This document shows, piece by piece, positions 7,827 through 18,118 of a DNA stretch of 64,000 bases. The DNA comes from Legionellaceae bacterium (GTDB lineage Bacteria > Pseudomonadota > Gammaproteobacteria > Legionellales > Legionellaceae), in assembly GCA_029210265.1 (NCBI GenBank), contig JARGNP010000001.1, positions 267,442 through 331,441 on the forward strand, given 5' to 3'. The stretch's first letter is position 1. Each line of letters opens with the position of its first letter. The notes below the pieces were generated by a model. The model was not told the origin of the DNA, made no database searches, and saw nothing but the letters and a program-made list of their open reading frames with translations. The position numbers were made by a program, and so were the translations under genes.

Positions 7827-10800
7827 TTATGTCGTATTAGCACAGGTGCTATTAACCTCATCAGCAATCGATTCGCCCTTAATGGTTGACTCAACATCAG
7901 AATTCGGCACAGTGAAAAACGTAAGCTGGTGCTCCGAAATGGCAGGTGTTTCAGCTGATGTAGTATTATTCTGATAGCTATAATAAGCTGTGCTGGCGAG
8001 TTCACATGCTACAACGGTTGCAAAACCTATGAGTACGGTTGTGATTGCCATATGAAAAAATAATAAATTCAGGAGTAAAAGCCCCACAAATCCTGTGATA
8101 AGCTTTTGTGCGTACTCTAATGCGGAGGCGTGGGTTATCCAAAAGCTTGGAGCCACTTCTGCACGAAATGAATCTGTGGGCTGCATGTGTGTTGAGGATA
8201 TCACTTCATGCTCTAATTGACTGGTAGTTATCGTAAAAGAAGTTTTTAATTGCTTGTAAGCCTCGGCTTGGTGTGCGGCTTTACGTTCATGGTTGAGTTG
8301 AAAGTGATTTAATGTCACGACGGCAGGGTGTTGCTTTTCATTAAGCAAGTTTAAAATCTCTGCGCATGCGATCTCATCAGGTAATTGAGATAAAAATTTA
8401 AAACACTCAGGATGTGCGAGGCATTTGACTAAACCGTAGATGCTTTGAATACTGAATGCTTTGAATGTATCAATCAAGCGTGGTGATAATTTGCCTATTT
8501 TTTCACGGAAAAGCGTAAGATCAACGTGTGGAACCAGGGTTTTAATGCCATCACCCTGCATAAACGACATGAGAAAATCAACGATAATATCGGACTGTAT
8601 GACCGATGATAACGGCTTATCTCGATGTGGTTGTAAGATGCTAATAAAGAGCTTAATAGACGTCATGGTTTGAGTAAACGCTGCTTCATCTTGACTGTAT
8701 TTTTCAAGCAATTTTATGAGACCAGCGTTATCAACAAGAGGTTCAATTTTTTCTAAGCATTGGTCAATTGTCATACGTTCAAAGCCTTGATTGAAGAGGT
8801 TCTCAACGAACCAGCTAAGTATCTTCATGATGTCATCGATACTGGCTAAAACTTGTAAATAATCTGAGTTAGAATGAGCGCATGCTTTTTTTGCAAACTT
8901 GAGAATAACGGCTTTAATCACAGGCATAATCATAAGATTAATGACAATTTGAACAGGACCCAAAACAAGGTAACCACCGTAACGATTGGCCTGGTTCGTG
9001 ACCGATAAAAACCTCATGAGTCGATTAAAGTTTGTGATGCATGTTTTAATTCTAGCGTCTTCAAGATCTGGCAATGCTAAATCATCCCATCGCTTATCTT
9101 CAAATATAGATTTTATGTTAGAAAGGTATTCGAGTGCGTAGGTGTTGAGATCTTCGGTTTGTAGAAACCAATGACTGTAAGGAATGTCTTTTAAAAAGGT
9201 TGTGCATGCATGCAGACTGTTTTGTGCTTCAAGATGATAGGCGTCTAGATTATCAAACATATGGTATATAGATAATATATTCAAAGCAGATGTCATGAAC
9301 GACTGTTCTTTTTTAAAATAAGGCTCAAATGTTGCTGACCATTGATCGGTCATGATTAGATGCTGTCGCATGCCTTGATGACCGATCGTTTTCCAGAGCA
9401 GTGATAAAATATCACTTAGTGCCGTTAATTCTGAGGCTTGTAGTGTATGGTTATCACGAAATACCTCGAGGTGCTGTAGTTCAACGAGCATTTCAACCGG
9501 TTGCGTACGCTCATCGTGATTGTTGGCTAGCCAGGCGTCGAGTATGTCTTGATACGCTTGAGCAAGCGCGATCAAATATTGCTCGTTGTTAAGCTCAGCA
9601 TATTGTTTTTCTGAAGATTCAGAGAATGCGTGAATGGTTTTATAAAAACATGTCTGGTCAATCAAGCTGTATCCTATGCCATTTTGAGGTTCTAATAAAC
9701 GCTCAGCAGATGATTTAAGCTCCATCAGTTTTTGGATCGCCAAATGATGCGTGATTTCCCATGTTCTCGGTTTTAAGCGTGCCTGTTGTTGGGCTAATGC
9801 AACGTGTTTTTGATGCTGGGCATAGCAAAGCTTAATATTACTTGCATCTGAAGGAAGCAAAGCTTCTTGATCAATGATCGAAATAAATTGCCCGGGTTTT
9901 CCATTCCGGCCTGTACGCCCGCGAAATTGTCTTAATTCATCTGCAGTGATGTTGGTTGCGCAATTGATCACTAACAGCGTTTCTTCGCCTGCAGGACGAA
10001 TATCGGTACCAATGCCTAAGCTCGGTGTTGTAACTGTGATTTGAGCTGGCTCTCCGGCAGCCTTAACAATGGCCTGTTCGTTCAGATGTCCTGATGCGTA
10101 CCCCGTATATTCACGTACGCACCAATGCTGCTTTAATTGCGCGGCAAGTGCCAACATAGCTTTGGGAGAATCGGTTAGGATCAAAATAGGTTGTGTTGGC
10201 GCTGTGTTTTTATGGGTTTTAATAAAATTAATAACAGCTTGTTGTTGTTCTACAATACCGGGTGCAGCAACTAGACCTAAATCTTGAATGCGATGGGTGT
10301 AAAACGTGGGGTATGCATACGCCCTCAAACCGAATTGATGATAAAATTCTTTCAGTTCAATCGCTCCGCCGGCTGTACCGGTTAATCCTACAATTCGACC
10401 ACCGTTCTTAATATAATAATCAAAGAAATTTTTTGCACTCAGCGTCATGACGGTATCGGCATGAGGCTGAATGGGATACGAATCGTTTGTTTGTGACTGT
10501 GTATTCAAATGCTCATGTAATAACCATTGCACAAAACGACCATAACTAATATTCGGTTGCGGTCGTTTTGTGCCTGAGTCGAGTATTGGTGCGGCATACG
10601 ATGAGCGTGTTTTCACAATCGGTAAAAAATCAATGTTCTCTTCTAAAATATCAGGCATACGAGCACTGTCGAGAAGCATAGTCAGTACGTCATAAGGAAT
10701 TTTGTTCACAAAACTTAATAACTTTTTCGGTCGGCCTTGTATTTCTAGGTAATATTTAAAGTTCTCTACATCATCATGTGCATCACAGGCATTATCGAGA

Positions 10801-13800
10801 TAGAGTTCTTTTTCTTGAACAAAGGCTAAAAGCTCAGCATAAACAATGCGCCATGAATCAATATCGAGATAAAGATGATTTAATACAGCCGCTAAACGGT
10901 ATTGAACACTGGTGGTGAGTGCGACATGAATTTCATCGCAAAGTAATAATGTATGTTTAGGCAAATCTTCATTGCGAAGTGCTTTAAAAACGCGAAAAAA
11001 CGAAAAATCAGCTGGTGTCGATGCATTAATACCGTGTTTAATATAAGCTTCTTTGGGGCTCTTAGCTTGAATCATCTCGCCACCACACGCAATACCAAGA
11101 TATAAATACAAGGGTTGAAATGCATGTAAACCATCGCGTACTAACTGCTCATTTTCTGTGGCAAAGTCAACGGTTTGGTCAATACTTCCGACAACACCTA
11201 GCATCGCTGTAATCATGCTTTTGCCTTCACCGGTTTGTACTTCGTTGATCATGTGCTCGGTTCGACGCAACGTGTTTAACACACAAATAATTTGAATATC
11301 TCGTGGAAAATAACCTGTGGTTCGGTATATTGCCTCGCAGCATAATGCTAAAAGCATAAGGCGGTAGGCTTGTTGTTGGGTGTCTGAAAGCTCTGTGTTA
11401 TTTAATTCGGTTTTTATTTTTTGGACTACGAGTTGCATCTGTTGCATGCTTAATTGATGAACCGTATATTGATCAAGCACAGGTGTTGTGAGCATATAGG
11501 CCATCATGTTTTCAAAATCTTTCATCAAGGTATACTGAACATCAGGATCTAAATTATAATCCTCGTCTTCTTCTTGCCATGACTTTTGTTTTACCTGAGA
11601 AATTTTGTGCATAACCAACGACTTATCATACGCAAAGCGTTCTAAGCGGGTCATGAACCGTTGTGTTTCATAGGCAGCCAGTGCTACTGTCAGATCGGGC
11701 GCTTTTACTATCGCTTCAATGACTTCAGCATCGCATTGATAAATATGAACAAAAAGTGCTAATTGCTGCAATTGACTCACCGAGCACCGAGCTAAAATTG
11801 TCAAAGCATCAGTCAAAGCTATATTTTGTTTTAATAGGCTGATAATCACGGTTATCACATAAGCTCGCGTATCCTGATTAACCTCGTTTAAACCATCATG
11901 AAGTGCTTGAAGATCGACGTGATGTTCAAGTAGATAATCAATGCAATCCAATGGCAACTGATGCGCAATCATGAGGCAAGATAATTGGTTTAGATACTCA
12001 TCAGATAAGTTTAAACAGCGATCGAACAAGCGCATTTGATTGGGCAAGTAAAGCTGTTGAATTAATGTGTCGAAGATCATAACAGCTTGTTTTTCTTCTG
12101 TATCAATGAGTTTTTCACATAACAAGAGCAGTTTTTCAATGTTTGGATCTTGGGGTGTTTCCAACCAGATCGCATGAGTTTTTTCTAATAAATATTTTTC
12201 TGTCGATAATACAGATAACACGTGCGGTGCATGTGTATTTAATAACTTTAAAAATGAGATCCCATCAGCATGATTTAATAAATCAAATAAAAATAAGACC
12301 ACATCTATCGATGGGTTTTTATGAGTTAATCTATTGAGTATAACGTAGGATTTTGTCGCGTGCGTTTGTGATAAAAGCGCATTACTTTTTTCCATAAATA
12401 GTTTTATTTTGAGGCAATCGGTCAGCAAAATATCAAGTGTTAAATCAGGATAGATAATATTAAACAAGATCCAGGTGAGCTTATAGCGTTCTGTAGGAAC
12501 GCCTTCATGCATGATTTTCCATTGATCAGCCATTAAGCGTTTCAGTAAAGCTGGGTCGTGTTCAAAAAGATGTTGTTCTTGTTTTAAATCGGCTTGATTG
12601 AATATAAGAAAACGTTCAAAGTGACGTGTTTCAAATTTAAGCTTAAACACAGGTGGTATCGTTGTTATACGGTTTAAATCGCAGTATTTGAATATCGTGA
12701 GGGCTCCTGAATTTTGGTGAGAGAGCTTGGCTTCATCCAGGTAATCAAAAAAATCATTTAAACACGTATCAATCAGGTCTTTATAATGGGTCTCAATGTT
12801 TTCGAGGGATAGGTGAATTGAGTTTTTAGTCTGAGGATCTGCGTATTTTTTACCTTCTATAAACGCTAAAAATTTTATCGTAAATGCGTCTCGATCAATC
12901 TGTTGCTGATAATTCAATCCGGTATAGTTTAAAACATAATGGCCTAGCAACAAAATTTTACAGTAAGCTTTGATACCTGTTTTGAGTTTATCTCCTTGCC
13001 TTAAAATAGCTATCTGGGAAAAAAACTTTGGACCACGATATGACAGCATATCTTGATAAAACTCGATACTTTCTCGTAAGGATTCTTTACCTAAATAACG
13101 AAAAATAACGATCAATTGATGTTCTGTATGAGATGCTTCTAAAATCGCTTCTAAATCCTTCTGCGTAATGCTATACCCCATTCCGCCTGAAGTGTGAAGC
13201 GTTTTTTTCTCGTTCGTAGGTGTGGGATTAAGAAAAGGTAACGTCAGCGCCATGGTAGCGCTAACCACCTGAAATTTATCATGACTTAAGGCGTAGGGTA
13301 CGTCGTTGTAACCGAACGATAAGCCTCGGAGCAACTTCATTTGTTCTGATAATGTACGGTGTGCGATGGCATGGTCAACCAGCTGTTCAAACCCAGAAAA
13401 AAATGTTTTCGAACACGCAAGCGGAGCTAAGCTGAATCCTGTTTTCGTAACTAAATGCTTTAACGTTGTTTGTATTAACGCACGAGTTTCGTCATGATGA
13501 TGTTCTGTGTAGGCATCAATTTTTGCATATATACGATCCCAGAATGTACGCATATCAGATAAACGGAGATGCGTGATGGGCATATTGTTACTCGATGCAA
13601 ATAAAATAAAATGATGCACAAAGGTTTGAAAGGGAGGCCATGCTTTTGAGGATGTACATGATGGTGTATCTAAAGCCGTCTCAACGAAAAGAGGCGTTGT
13701 TCGTGTTGATAGCCCCGCATTTCCCTTTGTTATATCACGCGTGACGTCAAAGTGATGAGAATATACTGTATTACGATGATTAAAATTGGCGACGGAGAAA

Positions 13801-15935
13801 ATATCCTGCGCTTGTTTAAAATATATTTGATAAAAGTGGTCGAGTAACGCACGATCATGTAAAAATAATACATCATCTAGAAATTGCTCTAAGCCTTCAG
13901 CGTGGCCTTGCAGTATTACGCTAAGTAAAATTTTAAAAACATCGACTCCGCTGTGTGCTTCATAGGGCTCTAAAAAAATAGTGATTAAGAACTGCTTTAA
14001 AATAGCGCGCTCTTTTTCTTTGGATGGGCAAAGAAATTCCACCAATTGCAGATATGCATCGCATAAATTTGAAAAATCCTGTGTTCTAAAACTTTCGGGC
14101 GCTTTAGAAAAAACGTCTAAAAGAGCTTGGGCTGCACCCATCAAGTCTTGCCGAACATCTGGATCCAATACCGCCATATCCTCAGAACGCAGTAATACTT
14201 CATATCTACATGGGTAGTCATGAATAATAGACATCGGGAATGTCATCTTAGAGTCGTAAGCATCGTTTTTTTCAAACGTTAAGCGCGTTAAACAACGGGC
14301 TTTCAGGATGTTTGAAAGAGCCCAATTCACCACTACGCCATTCGATGCTTGGGCAGTAGCGGCGATTATAGCCAGAGCACTCATACCCAGAGACGCGTTG
14401 GGTAGCAGGGTGAGTAGAGGCTGTGCCACGAGTGGGGCATATATGGCGGCTGTTGCTGGTTTTAAGTATTGCTCAGCCCACGCGCGTTCTTTAAAAGATG
14501 ATAAGCAAGATTCGTTTGGGTCTAATCCATCTAAAAAGTAATCCAAATGATCGAGTATAGATTGGCCTACCTGGGACTGGATGGAGCCAATTGAACGACC
14601 GTATAAGCTTGCACGGTTTGTATGACTAAAAATTGTGTTAGCAATGCTGTTTACAAGCTGATCGTCTGAATCATTCAGGATGGTTTGCCACACATTTGTT
14701 TGGCGATGATGGCTTGTTACATAAAATTCATGAAGAGCTTTCGTGTCATGGTGACGTTGTGCACGTTTTTTTAATTGTTCTATAAAGGTATCTTTATACC
14801 ACGTAGAGTCCCAAAGCCAACTCGCACTTTCTGTGTTGTTTTGTACTTGCGAATTTAATTGCTGTTGGCTTTGAACTTCTTGATCCGTAGATACATCTTC
14901 ATGAACCTCATGCTCTTCATTTAGATCATGATCCATGGTTAGTTGATGATTAATATCTAATGTTAGTGTCGATTTTAAGTCTTGTGATGTTAATTTTTTT
15001 GATGCACGTAATAAATCCGTAGGCTCATGTTTAATAATATAGCCTTTGGGCGCATTGCTTTTATCATCTATCGTGACGCTGGTTGGGATAGGGCGTGTTA
15101 CGTTGTGTGTTTGATAATTACGATAAATTGCAGCTTGAATGCTTGGGTGCGATAAATAATACCCTATATTATCCGGCAAACGCGTGTAATCCTCGTCTTG
15201 TGTAATAACTTTAGGTATTAAATCTACAATGCTTGTATTTTGGGATTTATCGGTGATGAGCAACACGTCAATCATGTGTTGATGTTTTTGTGTTTGAATT
15301 AAATCTAAGGCTTGATTTAGCACCTGTGTCCTAACGTTGGTGTCATCATACTGGCTGCCAACAAAAACCAGAACGAGTGGTTTAGATACGTGCGTTATTG
15401 CCAGTTTTAGCTCGCTTATATGAACAGATGCCGAAAAAATCCACGTTAAAACTGGGCGGTCATGAAAGCTGGAGGTTGTCTGCCCTAAAAAATAAGCTTC
15501 AAATGGATGAAAAAAAGGGGTGACTGGCACGAGGGAAGAGGTAAGTTTTACAGGTACAAATATATTATTTTGGGTAATCAACACACGTTGTAATGCGTCA
15601 TACAGGGTATTCATGGCGGTGGGTTCTGATAATTCAACCAAGACCTTTCGATTTTTCATGATCTGAGTTAAGGCCCTAACAACTCTAGCCATCGCTTCAT
15701 ATTCATCAAGCAAGTTATCTAACCCATGATGCTGTTTGAAATTCTCTACCGTAAATTTTAAGCTTGTAGCTTTGGAAAACGTTGTTTGAATTTTTGCATA
15801 CAGCAGGTTGTATACATCGTAGGGGACGGTTTCCGAGATCGCTTCCGCAAAGATAGGCGCTAAATCAACAGCACGATCATAATCTTCTCGTGTTGCTTTT
15901 TGGCTGTTGGCGAAATAAGCGATCATATGGGGCAT
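7827..15935 (-). CDS. Giant protein with internal SecA-like ATPase motor
   Basis: 2702 residues, unrecognised as a whole. A SecA-like DEAD motor lies at about 1540-2050. Motifs, with approximate positions: Walker A VQTGEGKSM near 1570, Walker B LLLCDEIH near 1667, GRIVGLTGTAGG near 1852, LGIGTDIRP near 1976 and QFRGRTGRNGKPGQ near 2008. These parallel SecA TGEGKT, DEVD, GMTGTA, GRGTDI and [11 protein letters not shown]. Upstream are about 1500 mostly helical residues with a Q/E-rich tract (about 335-375) and a hydrophobic stretch (about 485-545). A strongly hydrophobic segment (about 2610-2650) precedes a polar, acidic C-terminal tail. There is no signal peptide and no SecA zinc tail. Divergent from the outer-membrane gene at 16150. 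Export as an effector is inferred. The start has only a weak ribosome site. Confidence 0.85.
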   Translation of the reverse strand: MPHMIAYFANSQKATREDYDRAVDLAPIFAEAISETVPYDVYNLLYAKIQTTFSKATSLKFTVENFKQHHGLDNLLDEYEAMARVVRALTQIMKNRKVLVELSEPTAMNTLYDALQRVLITQNNIFVPVKLTSSLVPVTPFFHPFEAYFLGQTTSSFHDRPVLTWIFSASVHISELKLAITHVSKPLVLVFVGSQYDDTNVRTQVLNQALDLIQTQKHQHMIDVLLITDKSQNTSIVDLIPKVITQDEDYTRLPDNIGYYLSHPSIQAAIYRNYQTHNVTRPIPTSVTIDDKSNAPKGYIIKHEPTDLLRASKKLTSQDLKSTLTLDINHQLTMDHDLNEEHEVHEDVSTDQEVQSQQQLNSQVQNNTESASWLWDSTWYKDTFIEQLKKRAQRHHDTKALHEFYVTSHHRQTNVWQTILNDSDDQLVNSIANTIFSHTNRASLYGRSIGSIQSQVGQSILDHLDYFLDGLDPNESCLSSFKERAWAEQYLKPATAAIYAPLVAQPLLTLLPNASLGMSALAIIAATAQASNGVVVNWALSNILKARCLTRLTFEKNDAYDSKMTFPMSIIHDYPCRYEVLLRSEDMAVLDPDVRQDLMGAAQALLDVFSKAPESFRTQDFSNLCDAYLQLVEFLCPSKEKERAILKQFLITIFLEPYEAHSGVDVFKILLSVILQGHAEGLEQFLDDVLFLHDRALLDHFYQIYFKQAQDIFSVANFNHRNTVYSHHFDVTRDITKGNAGLSTRTTPLFVETALDTPSCTSSKAWPPFQTFVHHFILFASSNNMPITHLRLSDMRTFWDRIYAKIDAYTEHHHDETRALIQTTLKHLVTKTGFSLAPLACSKTFFSGFEQLVDHAIAHRTLSEQMKLLRGLSFGYNDVPYALSHDKFQVVSATMALTLPFLNPTPTNEKKTLHTSGGMGYSITQKDLEAILEASHTEHQLIVIFRYLGKESLRESIEFYQDMLSYRGPKFFSQIAILRQGDKLKTGIKAYCKILLLGHYVLNYTGLNYQQQIDRDAFTIKFLAFIEGKKYADPQTKNSIHLSLENIETHYKDLIDTCLNDFFDYLDEAKLSHQNSGALTIFKYCDLNRITTIPPVFKLKFETRHFERFLIFNQADLKQEQHLFEHDPALLKRLMADQWKIMHEGVPTERYKLTWILFNIIYPDLTLDILLTDCLKIKLFMEKSNALLSQTHATKSYVILNRLTHKNPSIDVVLFLFDLLNHADGISFLKLLNTHAPHVLSVLSTEKYLLEKTHAIWLETPQDPNIEKLLLLCEKLIDTEEKQAVMIFDTLIQQLYLPNQMRLFDRCLNLSDEYLNQLSCLMIAHQLPLDCIDYLLEHHVDLQALHDGLNEVNQDTRAYVITVIISLLKQNIALTDALTILARCSVSQLQQLALFVHIYQCDAEVIEAIVKAPDLTVALAAYETQRFMTRLERFAYDKSLVMHKISQVKQKSWQEEDEDYNLDPDVQYTLMKDFENMMAYMLTTPVLDQYTVHQLSMQQMQLVVQKIKTELNNTELSDTQQQAYRLMLLALCCEAIYRTTGYFPRDIQIICVLNTLRRTEHMINEVQTGEGKSMITAMLGVVGSIDQTVDFATENEQLVRDGLHAFQPLYLYLGIACGGEMIQAKSPKEAYIKHGINASTPADFSFFRVFKALRNEDLPKHTLLLCDEIHVALTTSVQYRLAAVLNHLYLDIDSWRIVYAELLAFVQEKELYLDNACDAHDDVENFKYYLEIQGRPKKLLSFVNKIPYDVLTMLLDSARMPDILEENIDFLPIVKTRSSYAAPILDSGTKRPQPNISYGRFVQWLLHEHLNTQSQTNDSYPIQPHADTVMTLSAKNFFDYYIKNGGRIVGLTGTAGGAIELKEFYHQFGLRAYAYPTFYTHRIQDLGLVAAPGIVEQQQAVINFIKTHKNTAPTQPILILTDSPKAMLALAAQLKQHWCVREYTGYASGHLNEQAIVKAAGEPAQITVTTPSLGIGTDIRPAGEETLLVINCATNITADELRQFRGRTGRNGKPGQFISIIDQEALLPSDASNIKLCYAQHQKHVALAQQQARLKPRTWEITHHLAIQKLMELKSSAERLLEPQNGIGYSLIDQTCFYKTIHAFSESSEKQYAELNNEQYLIALAQAYQDILDAWLANNHDERTQPVEMLVELQHLEVFRDNHTLQASELTALSDILSLLWKTIGHQGMRQHLIMTDQWSATFEPYFKKEQSFMTSALNILSIYHMFDNLDAYHLEAQNSLHACTTFLKDIPYSHWFLQTEDLNTYALEYLSNIKSIFEDKRWDDLALPDLEDARIKTCITNFNRLMRFLSVTNQANRYGGYLVLGPVQIVINLMIMPVIKAVILKFAKKACAHSNSDYLQVLASIDDIMKILSWFVENLFNQGFERMTIDQCLEKIEPLVDNAGLIKLLEKYSQDEAAFTQTMTSIKLFISILQPHRDKPLSSVIQSDIIVDFLMSFMQGDGIKTLVPHVDLTLFREKIGKLSPRLIDTFKAFSIQSIYGLVKCLAHPECFKFLSQLPDEIACAEILNLLNEKQHPAVVTLNHFQLNHERKAAHQAEAYKQLKTSFTITTSQLEHEVISSTHMQPTDSFRAEVAPSFWITHASALEYAQKLITGFVGLLLLNLLFFHMAITTVLIGFATVVACELASTAYYSYQNNTTSAETPAISEHQLTFFTVPNSDVESTIKGESIADEVNSTCANTT

Positions 15936-16149
15936 GAATGTATCTCATATGTTTATAAGGTATGTATACCATACCACAAAGTGCACAATATTGGAACACA
16001 TAGTTCGGCCGTATCAAAAGATACCTTTACTTCATAAAATAGCTTGGTTAAACTCGCCGTGCATAAAATGTTGTGTGTTATATGTGAGCATCAAGTTTTT
16101 TAATAGCTTTAGTTTTTGATTTATTTGCTTTCAATTCAAGAGAAAATTC

Positions 16150-17763
16150 ATGTCTTTTTCAAAAATCGTAAAATCATTTTTTTTAGTGTGTTTGTGCAGC
16201 ATTACTCATGCACAGAATACACAGCAAGCTATATCACCATGGTATCTTGATACGGGTATACGCTATTGGCTTGGCAAAAGTGATTTTGAGTTTAATCTAT
16301 ATGATTATAGTGGCACGGAGCATTTTTCTCGCCTGACTGACCAAAACGTTACAACCAATACAGCAGAAGGGTTTTGGCGCCTTGGTCATCAAGATGGTGT
16401 TTTTCTAAAAGGTTACGTTGGAGCAGGTTCAAATATTGGTGGTGAGTTTATCGATGAAGATTTTCCACCCGCACTTGATGTGTATTCACGCACTAAAAGT
16501 GATCAAAATCATGGGCGCTTAAATTATTTAAGTTTTGATTTAGGTTATGATCTGATTCAACACGATCGTTATAAAGTAAGTCCGTTTATTGGATATCATT
16601 ATTGGCTCACACATTACAATGCTTTTGGTTGCAATCAAACCGCAGATAACCCCGATGTTTGTACAACGTTAGCCTTTTCTAGTTTGACCGACACACTCAA
16701 TGACACGGCGACTTGGAATGCTTTACGCCTTGGCCTGAATGGGGATGTAAAACTTGCAAATAATGTAAATTTTTCTGTCGATGCTGCCTATATTCACGCA
16801 TATCTTATAGGACATGATTATCATAATTTAAGATCAGATATTCGTGGTGCATTTTTCGATGGCGTGGGTGATGGTGCCCAAGTTGATCTTGCGCTTAATT
16901 GGCTTGCAACACCTGACCTATCCATGGGAATTGGTGCGCGCTGGTGGAACGTGAACACAGGGGGCTACGCACATTTTGAAGAGTTGGCTGTTGAAGGAAG
17001 ACCTCAAGCAGTTAACGCTTCACAACAAAATTATGGTCTTATTGTTCAATCTCAATATCGATTTGATGATAGCAAACAGCATATTAAATCAACCGATAAA
17101 GATGATATAAATAAAAGCCCAGCACATTGGCGTGGTTTATTTATGGGTGCAAACGTGGGTTACGGCATGAACCCAAATAACACATCGATTCTACCTTATC
17201 AATCAACACCCGACGATTTTGCATTTGTATCCCCACGTTTGATACATCTTCAATCATCAGGATTTTTGGGTGGTGCACAAATAGGCTATAACTGGACTAA
17301 AAACAACGTGTTGTGGGGGCTTGAGTCCGATATTGATTATGCGGCCATTGGTGGTACCAATAGCATTACATTTATATTTGATCCCTATTTGATTAATAAT
17401 TCAGTAACACAACAATTCAATGCATTAGCAACCGTAAGAGGGAGGCTTGGAAAGGTTGTATCCAACGTACTGCTCCCTTATATAACGGCAGGTGTTTCAT
17501 TTGCCAATGCTGGACTTACCTATGCGCAATCCATTGCTTATGGAAATCATCCGTTCTTAGATAATACGTACGATTACTCGATACTTATGACCAACTGGGT
17601 GGCAGGTGCCGGATTAGAATACGCAGTCAGTAATCATATGAGTTATAAACTGGAGTATTTGTATTTGGATTTGGGTAATCAATCACTCGAGACAAATTAT
17701 TATGCGGTAGACTCGGCCTTTGCAAGCAATGTGCTTAGGCTTGGGATAAATTATCATTTTTAG
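16150..17763 (+). CDS. Outer-membrane protein with two fused beta-barrel domains
   Basis: 537 residues with a signal peptide (about 1-21, ending THAQ). Domain 1 (about 28-310) starts WYLDTGIRYWLGKSDFEF, includes DEDFPP and GYHYWLTHYNAFGC, and ends in a GARWWNVNTGGYAHFEEL strand. Domain 2 (about 330-537) starts WRGLFMGANVGYG, contains GFLGGAQIGYNW and GLESDIDYAAIGG, and ends in the outer-membrane C-terminal signature NYHF. Domain 2 resembles Omp31-like porins of Alphaproteobacteria. Domain 1 resembles the barrel that precedes such domains in Bradyrhizobium-type proteins (from memory of that family). An adhesin, porin or receptor role is possible. Divergently transcribed from giant 1 across a 214-bp region. 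Confidence 0.82.
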   Translation: MSFSKIVKSFFLVCLCSITHAQNTQQAISPWYLDTGIRYWLGKSDFEFNLYDYSGTEHFSRLTDQNVTTNTAEGFWRLGHQDGVFLKGYVGAGSNIGGEFIDEDFPPALDVYSRTKSDQNHGRLNYLSFDLGYDLIQHDRYKVSPFIGYHYWLTHYNAFGCNQTADNPDVCTTLAFSSLTDTLNDTATWNALRLGLNGDVKLANNVNFSVDAAYIHAYLIGHDYHNLRSDIRGAFFDGVGDGAQVDLALNWLATPDLSMGIGARWWNVNTGGYAHFEELAVEGRPQAVNASQQNYGLIVQSQYRFDDSKQHIKSTDKDDINKSPAHWRGLFMGANVGYGMNPNNTSILPYQSTPDDFAFVSPRLIHLQSSGFLGGAQIGYNWTKNNVLWGLESDIDYAAIGGTNSITFIFDPYLINNSVTQQFNALATVRGRLGKVVSNVLLPYITAGVSFANAGLTYAQSIAYGNHPFLDNTYDYSILMTNWVAGAGLEYAVSNHMSYKLEYLYLDLGNQSLETNYYAVDSAFASNVLRLGINYHF

Positions 17764-17819
17764 TTTGGAAGGTGAGAATAGCGGTCGCGTTTCTTTGTGA
17801 TACGTCTTTAATAGGCGCA

Positions 17820-17843
17820 ATTCACACAGATCGTATTGTGAAT
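17820..17843. other. Inverted repeat between convergent genes
   Basis: Perfect 7-bp arms, ATTCACA (17820-17826) and TGTGAAT (17837-17843), around a 10-base loop. It lies between the convergent ends of the outer-membrane gene and the DUF2892 gene. It could be a weak bidirectional terminator, but no T tract follows on either strand; an operator is the other possibility. Confidence 0.35.
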
Positions 17844-17861
17844 CCCAAACTAATTCGACCC

Positions 17862-18071
17862 TTATTTTTTATTTTTAACGCTGTGTTTAAATTTGCTCAC
17901 CATATAAGGAATAGAGCACCAGCCAATTAAACCTTCGATGACTAAAATAAGCCCAAGGACCATAAAAAACATTTTGCTCATTCCAATCAACGTGGCAAGA
18001 AATAACACAGCTCCAATCACTATTCGATTGATTCTATCTGTTTTATCGATATTACATTTCTTTAGAAACAT
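17862..18071 (-). CDS. DUF2892 family small membrane protein
   Basis: 69 residues. The DUF2892 pattern is visible: N-terminal KTDRINRIVIGAVLFLATL, then VLGLILVIEGLIGWCSIPYM with the conserved GWC. Two transmembrane helices at about 14-30 and 37-55. The start at 18071 was chosen because AAGGAG is correctly placed just upstream; a longer frame reaching 18140 would run into the previous gene and lacks such a site. It begins 47 bases after the secreted IPT/DUF1566 gene on the same strand, so the two are probably co-transcribed. Function unknown; related domains occur alone or attached to rhodanese domains (YgaP). Confidence 0.82.
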   Translation of the reverse strand: MFLKKCNIDKTDRINRIVIGAVLFLATLIGMSKMFFMVLGLILVIEGLIGWCSIPYMVSKFKHSVKNKK

Positions 18072-18118
18072 TCCATTCTCCTTAAACAACATATCAATCA
18101 AGCAATGAGTTAGATTTC

